A stretch of DNA of 38,369 bases from an uncultured Prevotella sp. (GTDB taxonomy: Bacteria > Bacteroidota > Bacteroidia > Bacteroidales > Bacteroidaceae): the NCBI GenBank assembly GCA_947170265.1, contig CAMVSV010000023.1:1-38369 (forward strand), in the 5' to 3' direction. The notes beneath the pieces were generated by a model. It saw only the letters and a program-made list of their open reading frames with translations. It was not told the DNA's origin and ran no database searches. Shown here piece by piece: positions 33,455 to 38,369 of this stretch (the stretch's first letter is position 1; every line of letters begins with the position of its first letter). Position numbers and translations under genes: made by a program.

Positions 33455-36400
33455 TTATCTAATCACTACTTTTTTGCCATTCATGATGTAGATGCCACGA
33501 TGGGGATTACTCACCTTGCGACCCTGAAGGTCGTAGATGCTGTGCTGTGGGAGTTCGCCACGAAAGGAAACTTGGCTGATGCCTGTCTCATCGCCACCAC
33601 GCTGCGCTCTGAGCACGCTGTTTCTGTAGCCACCGCTGCAGTCCACGGTCAGCTTCCATTCATCACCGTCAGTGAGCTCAGCACCTTCGGCAAGATATAT
33701 GTTTCCGTTGTCGTGACCGTTGCCGTCGCCCACGAGAAACACATCGCTCTCGGATGTCAGATGATACATGGCGCCTTCGCTGCCGAGGAATTCTATGCCC
33801 CAGCCTGCCTGACCAAAGAACTTGAAGTTCACGAAGTCTTTGTTCAGACTCTTGCCTACAACGAAGGTATACTCATACACCTTATCCGACACTTCTGTCA
33901 TGGCAATGGCATTGGCGGGCTCCCAGTTGGTGCCGTCGGTATATGCGGGGTCGCCAACACTGCCGCTGGCTCCGATAATCCAGATACCCTCTACGTCGGG
34001 AATGATCTCTGGCTCATACTTCACTACGCTGAGCACTGCCTTGTCAGCTCCTTCGGTCACGTTGATGGTCATTATGTACATGTCACCGTCGGTGAGCTCA
34101 GCACCTTCGGCAAGGTATATGTTTCCGTTGTCGTGACCGTTGGTACCATCGCCCACGAGAAACAAATCGCTGGTTGATGACAGCATGTAGGGAGTAGCAC
34201 CGGTGCCTTTATATTCTATTCCCCAACCTGCCTGACCGAAGAACTTGAAGTTCACGAAGTCTTTGTTGAGGTTCTCACCCACGGTGAAGGTGTAGCTGAA
34301 TATGCCGTCGCTCTCTTCTGTCATGGCTATGGCATTGTCGGCATTCCAGCCGTCGCCCTCGCCAAAGGCGGGCTCGCCAACGCTGCCCTCAGCACCGATA
34401 ATCCAGATGCCGTCAACATCGCTCACGCGCTTCTCCACATGCATCACGGCATTGTCGGTGCCGTTGCTGCAGTCAAGAAAGAAAAGATAGGTGTCTCCGT
34501 CCTCAAGGGTCTTGCCGTCTTTCAGACATACGTTGCCGTTGAGACCGTCGCCGGTGCCTATGCCAAACAGGTCGCTGTCGGATGTCACGTTGTAGTTGCT
34601 GTTTCCGTCGCCCTTGAACTCTATGCCCCAGCCAGCCTGACCGAAGAACTTGAAGTTCACGAAGTCTTTGTTGAGACTCTCGCCAACGGTGAGGTCCACC
34701 TTATATATATTATTAGGGAGCTGCTCCATGCGTATGGCATTGTCGGTGTTCCAACCGGTGCCTTCACCATAAGAGGGCTTGCCCACGCTGCCCTCGGCTC
34801 CTATAATCCATACTCCTGCAAGTTCGTCGGCTGAGCTGCCTTCTACATACTCGAGGGTGTTCATGCTCTGTGCCTTGTTCTCTATCGTTGTCTCACCGTC
34901 GGAGAGCGATGCATAGATGTCGAGGCTCGACTTGAGCATCTTGCCGCTGACAACGGCTGCCACTTCGTCGGCATTCAGGGCTGAACGCCAGAAGAAGAGC
35001 TCACCATAGTTTCGCTCGGTGCTCTGACTGATGTCGCCAATGGTGAAGCGTGTAGGCACGAGCTGCTCTGAGAGCTCGCCGGCAAACTCACCGTCAACGA
35101 AGAGCAACGTGCGTTTCTGTGCCCAGTAGTGTGAGAGGGTAACATAATGCCAGCTGTCATTGTCAAGTGTGGTGGTGCTGGTCAGTTTGCTGCCGGAGGG
35201 GGAGTTGTAGCTCACCTTGCCGTCGGCTCCCACGGTGATGGTAGCGTTGCCCGACTCGGTGCGGAACGATGCCACTCTGCCTTCCTGCTTGCCTTTCACT
35301 GTCATGCTAAGTGCGAAGGGATGGATGGTCTCCTCACCGGTAAACTCAATAACTGATTTGTTCTTCAACGTGAGCGAGGTAGTGCTTGTGCGCTCGGGAA
35401 GGGGCTTGCCTGCAGCGAGGGCGTCAAAGAGCGAAGGCACCATGGCATAATAGAACTCGCGGTGACCGTCGGTGGTGGGGTGGTATATGTCGCCGGGATT
35501 CTGGTAGTTGGTAGCCCACTTGCCGGTACCGTCGTCTATGGCTCCGAGCATGTTGACAGAGGGGAGGTCCCACTCATGAATGAGCAGGTTCATCTGCTTG
35601 ATATATTCATAGTCGCTGGCAGTGAAGTCGGTGCGGGTGTAGTTGTTCATCACCACGGGCACCTTGCCGTCGGCACGCACCTTGCCAATGAGTGTCTGCA
35701 TGTTGTCGCGGAACTGGTTGAAGATGTTCTGCTGGTTGGAGGCTCCGTGTATGCCTTCGTTGCCGAGCGAGAGACCGAAGATTACATACTTTCCGAAGTC
35801 GTGTATGAGGTCATCGTAGCGACCAAGCAGGTTGGTGGTGTTGTTGCCGTTGATGGCAACGCTGGAGATGCGGAAGGCATTGTTGCTCAAGCCTTCGCTC
35901 ACGCGGCTCTGCAACAGCTCGTCATACATGTAGGCATAGCCGTGGTTGTTGGTAGCACCCTGACCATTGGATACTGACGAGCCGAACACCGAGATTCTGT
36001 TCTCGTCAATGCTGTTGTTGAAGGTGTAGGTCTTGGTGGCAATGTCGAAGGTTATGTCGTAGGTGCCGTTGTTGAGGTTGATGGTAGAGGTGTAGGGGGT
36101 GCCTGTCTCGTCGGAGAGGTAGAAGGTCTTGGCATTGTATGTGCCACTGACGGTCTTGCTCAGCTCCACCACGCCGCCGTATGTCGTAGTGCCGGTCTTC
36201 TGAAGCTTGGTGTCGTCGGGGGCAATGGTGCCTCTCACATATACATAGTCTGGATACTCCACCTCACCGCTCGGACGGGTGCCGCCGCTGTATTCCTCAA
36301 CCTTCATGGCATTGAGGTGGGCATAGTTGGTATTCTTGGCAAAAGTGAACACAATCTTTCCATCGCCATCGGGCCACATATAGTCGCTCTGGCATACGTT

Positions 36401-37699
36401 GAAGGCATTGCCCTGAACGCCCTTGCCGCCGATGGAAGAACCGGAGGTGGTCATCAGGTATGACCAGCTGTCAAGACCACTGAGGGTAATCATGGCATCG
36501 CGCGTGCTGTTGCCGTCGCCTGCCGAACGGCTACCGAAGAAGTAGAAACGGTAGCACTTCTGCTTGTCAAGACCGGAGAAGGTCATCTGTATGTCGGTAG
36601 CCGTCTCCAGGAAGGCATAGTCCTCAGTGGCTGTGGCTATGGCAAGGTCACCGAGATAGTCTGAGCTGGGGGAGGTGAGACCGCCGCCACCACTCATGCC
36701 GTTGGTCTTGAAACCGTCAGGAACGTTCAGCTTGAACGAGGTGGCGTTGTTTCCGGCATCCACGAGGTCGTAGTCGGCATTGGCAATAATATTGCCCGAC
36801 TGGCAATACACGTTGTTCCAGTAGTTGCCATTGCCGTCGGCACCGCTGGTCTGATGACCACGGCTGTCGCTGTTGTTCTCGCCAAAGTCCACAAACAGCT
36901 TCTTGCTCATCGTGAGCGAGGCTTCGGGATTGTCGGCTCCCGACAGCTCTTCAATCTTCATGGCGTTAACAGGCACATAGCTTCCTGAAATCTTTATGAG
37001 CGTGAAGGTAATATTGCCGGCATTGTCGGGAAACACTATGTCGCTCGTGGTTATGATATTGTCGTTGCCATTGCTGCCGGTAGAGCTGATGCCCGTACCA
37101 CCGGTAGTCACGATGTTCTGAACGCTGGTCTGACCCTGAAAACGATAAGCCACGGTGCGTGTGTCGCTTGAGGAACGGCTGCCGAAGGTGTGGAAACGGT
37201 AACCCTTGGTCTTGTCAAGACCCTTGAAGGTGAGATGAATATAGTTCTGGTGTCCTTCAGTGTAGAGGTAGTCCTCGGTGGCTGATGCCACGGCAAGGTC
37301 GCCCAGAAGGTCGGCAGAAGGAGAAAGCAAACCGCCGCCGCCACTCTTGCCGTTTGCCGAGAAACGGGTATTTATGAATACTGTGTACCCGGTATCTTGG
37401 TTCTTGGAGTTGACCACAGAGAAGGTGGTGCCGGGGAAGACATACTTGTCGGTGCCTTCCGAATAGATATTGGTCCAGTAGTTGCCGTTAGCGTCGGCAT
37501 CACTGGTCTGCATACCTTTGGAACTGCTGTTGTTGTAGCCAAAGTCCAAATACATTGTTTGCGTCACCGTTTGGGCGCTCAGCGTGACAGCCCCAAACAC
37601 CAACGCTACGAGAGCCGACAAGATTCTGCCCGTCATGCCTCGTCCAGAAAATAATCCTCTGATAAAGGTTTTCTTCGTGATTGTTTTGTTAAGTTTCAT
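33455..37699 (-). CDS. Giant secreted modular SGNH-hydrolase/LamG/SusE-like protein
   Basis: A 1414-residue exported protein. Signal peptide: GRILSALVALVFGAVTLSAQ inside a long basic start (ATG 37699, alternative 37636). Two copies of a beta-rich module follow (about 48-256 and 268-472), each with LDFG/VDFG, NGNYW, GGGL.SPS and ATEDY. Then comes a short beta module (about 475-560) and an SGNH/GDSL hydrolase (about 565-760; FGSSVSNGQ, GLSLGNEG, DIYHPTTDGH with the Asp-His pair). A LamG-like domain lies at about 773-926. Three SusE/SusF-like modules follow (from about 960, 1095 and 1237; WIIGAEGSVG, FVNFKFFGQAGWGIE). The end is a sorting-domain-like tail (IYDLQGRKVSNPH ... NGKKVVIR). Likely a surface or secreted carbohydrate esterase; substrate unknown. 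Confidence 0.9.
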   Translation of the reverse strand: MKLNKTITKKTFIRGLFSGRGMTGRILSALVALVFGAVTLSAQTVTQTMYLDFGYNNSSSKGMQTSDADANGNYWTNIYSEGTDKYVFPGTTFSVVNSKNQDTGYTVFINTRFSANGKSGGGGLLSPSADLLGDLAVASATEDYLYTEGHQNYIHLTFKGLDKTKGYRFHTFGSRSSSDTRTVAYRFQGQTSVQNIVTTGGTGISSTGSNGNDNIITTSDIVFPDNAGNITFTLIKISGSYVPVNAMKIEELSGADNPEASLTMSKKLFVDFGENNSDSRGHQTSGADGNGNYWNNVYCQSGNIIANADYDLVDAGNNATSFKLNVPDGFKTNGMSGGGGLTSPSSDYLGDLAIATATEDYAFLETATDIQMTFSGLDKQKCYRFYFFGSRSAGDGNSTRDAMITLSGLDSWSYLMTTSGSSIGGKGVQGNAFNVCQSDYMWPDGDGKIVFTFAKNTNYAHLNAMKVEEYSGGTRPSGEVEYPDYVYVRGTIAPDDTKLQKTGTTTYGGVVELSKTVSGTYNAKTFYLSDETGTPYTSTINLNNGTYDITFDIATKTYTFNNSIDENRISVFGSSVSNGQGATNNHGYAYMYDELLQSRVSEGLSNNAFRISSVAINGNNTTNLLGRYDDLIHDFGKYVIFGLSLGNEGIHGASNQQNIFNQFRDNMQTLIGKVRADGKVPVVMNNYTRTDFTASDYEYIKQMNLLIHEWDLPSVNMLGAIDDGTGKWATNYQNPGDIYHPTTDGHREFYYAMVPSLFDALAAGKPLPERTSTTSLTLKNKSVIEFTGEETIHPFALSMTVKGKQEGRVASFRTESGNATITVGADGKVSYNSPSGSKLTSTTTLDNDSWHYVTLSHYWAQKRTLLFVDGEFAGELSEQLVPTRFTIGDISQSTERNYGELFFWRSALNADEVAAVVSGKMLKSSLDIYASLSDGETTIENKAQSMNTLEYVEGSSADELAGVWIIGAEGSVGKPSYGEGTGWNTDNAIRMEQLPNNIYKVDLTVGESLNKDFVNFKFFGQAGWGIEFKGDGNSNYNVTSDSDLFGIGTGDGLNGNVCLKDGKTLEDGDTYLFFLDCSNGTDNAVMHVEKRVSDVDGIWIIGAEGSVGEPAFGEGDGWNADNAIAMTEESDGIFSYTFTVGENLNKDFVNFKFFGQAGWGIEYKGTGATPYMLSSTSDLFLVGDGTNGHDNGNIYLAEGAELTDGDMYIMTINVTEGADKAVLSVVKYEPEIIPDVEGIWIIGASGSVGDPAYTDGTNWEPANAIAMTEVSDKVYEYTFVVGKSLNKDFVNFKFFGQAGWGIEFLGSEGAMYHLTSESDVFLVGDGNGHDNGNIYLAEGAELTDGDEWKLTVDCSGGYRNSVLRAQRGGDETGISQVSFRGELPQHSIYDLQGRKVSNPHRGIYIMNGKKVVIR
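33620..34830 (-). repeat. Three tandem SusE/SusF-like module repeats within the giant gene
   Basis: Units begin near 34805, 34408 and 33985 on the minus strand, spaced about 400 bases. Short stretches are identical in DNA, such as TTGAAGTTCACGAAGTCTTT (plus-strand reading), present once in each. High nucleotide identity over coding sequence suggests recent duplication or gene conversion. Confidence 0.75.
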
Positions 37700-37742
37700 A
37701 CAGTTTTTAATTAAGTTAAATAGATGCTGGTATCTCTGCTTG

Positions 37743-37750
37743 CAAAATTA
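37743..37750 (-). promoter_or_regulatory. -7 element before the giant secreted-protein gene
   Basis: TAATTTTG (37750-37743, minus strand) matches TAnnTTTG and lies 43 bases before the ATG at 37699. No TTTG at the right distance is seen, so an activator may be needed. Confidence 0.5.
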
Positions 37751-37802
37751 GCAATAAGAAGGACTCACGTTTATTGCATCAAGCTCACAATATGGATGAT
37801 AC

Positions 37803-37822
37803 TATTATGAAGTATTATGAAG
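37803..37822. repeat. Tandem 10-base repeat
   Basis: TATTATGAAG occurs twice without a gap (37803-37812 and 37813-37822), about 55 bases upstream of the -7 element of the giant gene. It may be part of a control site, or chance in an AT-rich stretch. Confidence 0.5.
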
Positions 37823-38173
37823 AATGGTTGATTATCAATGAGTTATAATACGAATAGTATTATCGTAAATATGGACGTAAATAACGCTTATATTGCTGTT
37901 TCCCGCAACCCTAAATTATAAAAAAGCCTATTCTCCTTACCCTTTGAACCGGATTTGCATTGGCAATGCAACATCACGTTCTTCTTTCTACTCATCATTG
38001 CTCCGCCCTGCAAAGTCTTTCAAACCTTTTCTTCGAAGATTAGTTGAGTAAGCTTCGTCATATACGATTTCCATAGCCCCACCTCGCCACTGAGCCTTAT
38101 TATGTAATACTTTGGGCTCGTTGTTGGACAACTTTGGACACATTGCTGGAGCGGTTTCCATACGTTGCTGAGT

Positions 38174-38232
38174 ATTCTCCGCACAAATACTGGCGCATCT
38201 CCGAAAAGTGACAATCCCGGTGTGCGGAGAAT
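38174..38232. repeat. Inverted repeat with CTCCGCACA core
   Basis: ATTCTCCGCACA (38174-38185) is perfectly complementary to TGTGCGGAGAAT (38221-38232), 35 bases apart. CTCCGCACA occurs again in both copies of the dispersed repeat (15180-15188 and 38316-38324), which links this inverted repeat to that element. Confidence 0.8.
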
Positions 38233-38275
38233 GGAGTGCGAAAGCATGAAAAATGCCCTTTCTACATGATTTTTC

Positions 38276-38369
38276 AATTCTGTGAAACAGTTAACAAATG
38301 TGAACGGAAAATAATCTCCGCACAGTGAGAAAACGAAAGTGCCACTTTCGCGTTCCAAAAGAGGCTCTT
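38276..38369 (+). repeat. Dispersed intergenic repeat, copy 2 (cut by the window end)
   Basis: Matches copy 1 (15140-15255) but lacks its 22-base segment 15217-15238, which holds the 3' arm of the hairpin. The copy continues past the window end, at the start of the AAAAGAGGCTCTTTT palindrome. It lies in the same orientation as copy 1, in gene-free DNA. Confidence 0.85.

Larger units (their letters stand above)
37751..38275. other. Gene-free right flank
   Basis: No convincing gene. A minus-strand frame of 112 residues (38020-38358) is open but overlaps the dispersed repeat and has no known domain or start signal. The region is AT-rich near the promoter, with a tandem 10-base repeat (37803-37822), and contains an inverted repeat at 38174-38232. 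Confidence 0.55.

Noticed and set aside
38020..38358. Minus-strand open frame of 112 residues at the right edge
   Set aside because: It overlaps the dispersed repeat and an inverted repeat, has no known domain, and the part shared with the 15140 copy diverges in frame there. Read as repeat DNA, not a gene.
37700..38369. tRNA or small RNA gene in the gene-free flank
   Set aside because: No cloverleaf or T-loop pattern could be traced; only the inverted repeat and dispersed repeat are seen.

Overview
The window looks like a chromosomal segment of a Prevotella-like member of the Bacteroidota. The evidence is several matches to the Bacteroidota promoter (TTTG, 19-20 bases, TAnnTTTG), near absence of Shine-Dalgarno sequences, a LysS with a C-terminal extension, a NusB twice the usual length, an eukaryote-type GlgB, an LPS gene (kdsB), and a large secreted protein ending in the 'YDLQGRKV ... 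GKKVVIR' tail typical of Prevotella/Bacteroides sorting domains. No phage, transposase, CRISPR array, tRNA or rRNA gene was recognised.

Layout. 0.3-6.9 kb (+): lysS, gpsA, pgi, a HAD phosphatase fused to a helicase-associated-type domain, and a YihY membrane protein. 6.9-10.3 kb (-): rplY, pth, an S4 RNA-binding protein, purN and mnmA, read from a promoter at 10.4 kb. That promoter is back to back with one driving nusB, yajC, ybbR-like, coaE and a DUF5606 gene (10.5-14.0 kb, +). A CaCA antiporter follows, then a 460-base intergenic region with hairpins and a dispersed repeat, and a small secreted protein. 16.3-17.9 kb (-): kdsB, a DUF4491 gene and rlmH. These are divergent from an exported 15-repeat MORN protein, glgB and a polytopic membrane protein (18.0-22.2 kb, +). 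22.2-28.5 kb (-): a YpfJ-type metallopeptidase, penicillin-binding protein 1A, a Pif1-like helicase and a TtcA-like tRNA thiolase, tightly packed or overlapping, plus a small lipoprotein. A shortened CbpA (+) converges with a zinc-ribbon membrane protein. A secreted GH25 lysozyme, a conserved unknown and a LacI-type regulator follow (all -). The last 5 kb (-) holds a 1414-residue modular SGNH/LamG/SusE-like secreted protein and a 670-base gene-free flank that contains a second copy of the dispersed repeat.

Most of the window is housekeeping: translation and RNA modification (lysS, mnmA, pth, rplY, rlmH, ttcA, nusB), central and cofactor metabolism (gpsA, pgi, purN, coaE, glgB) and envelope building (kdsB, PBP1A, yajC). 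The accessory interest lies in the giant secreted protein, the MORN array, the HAD fusion, the CbpA with one C-terminal domain, the helicase with a coiled-coil/TPR-like tail, and the paired dispersed repeats that differ by one clean 22-base segment. I did not find a clearly new multi-gene system. Domain names rest on recognition by eye, not on database searches.
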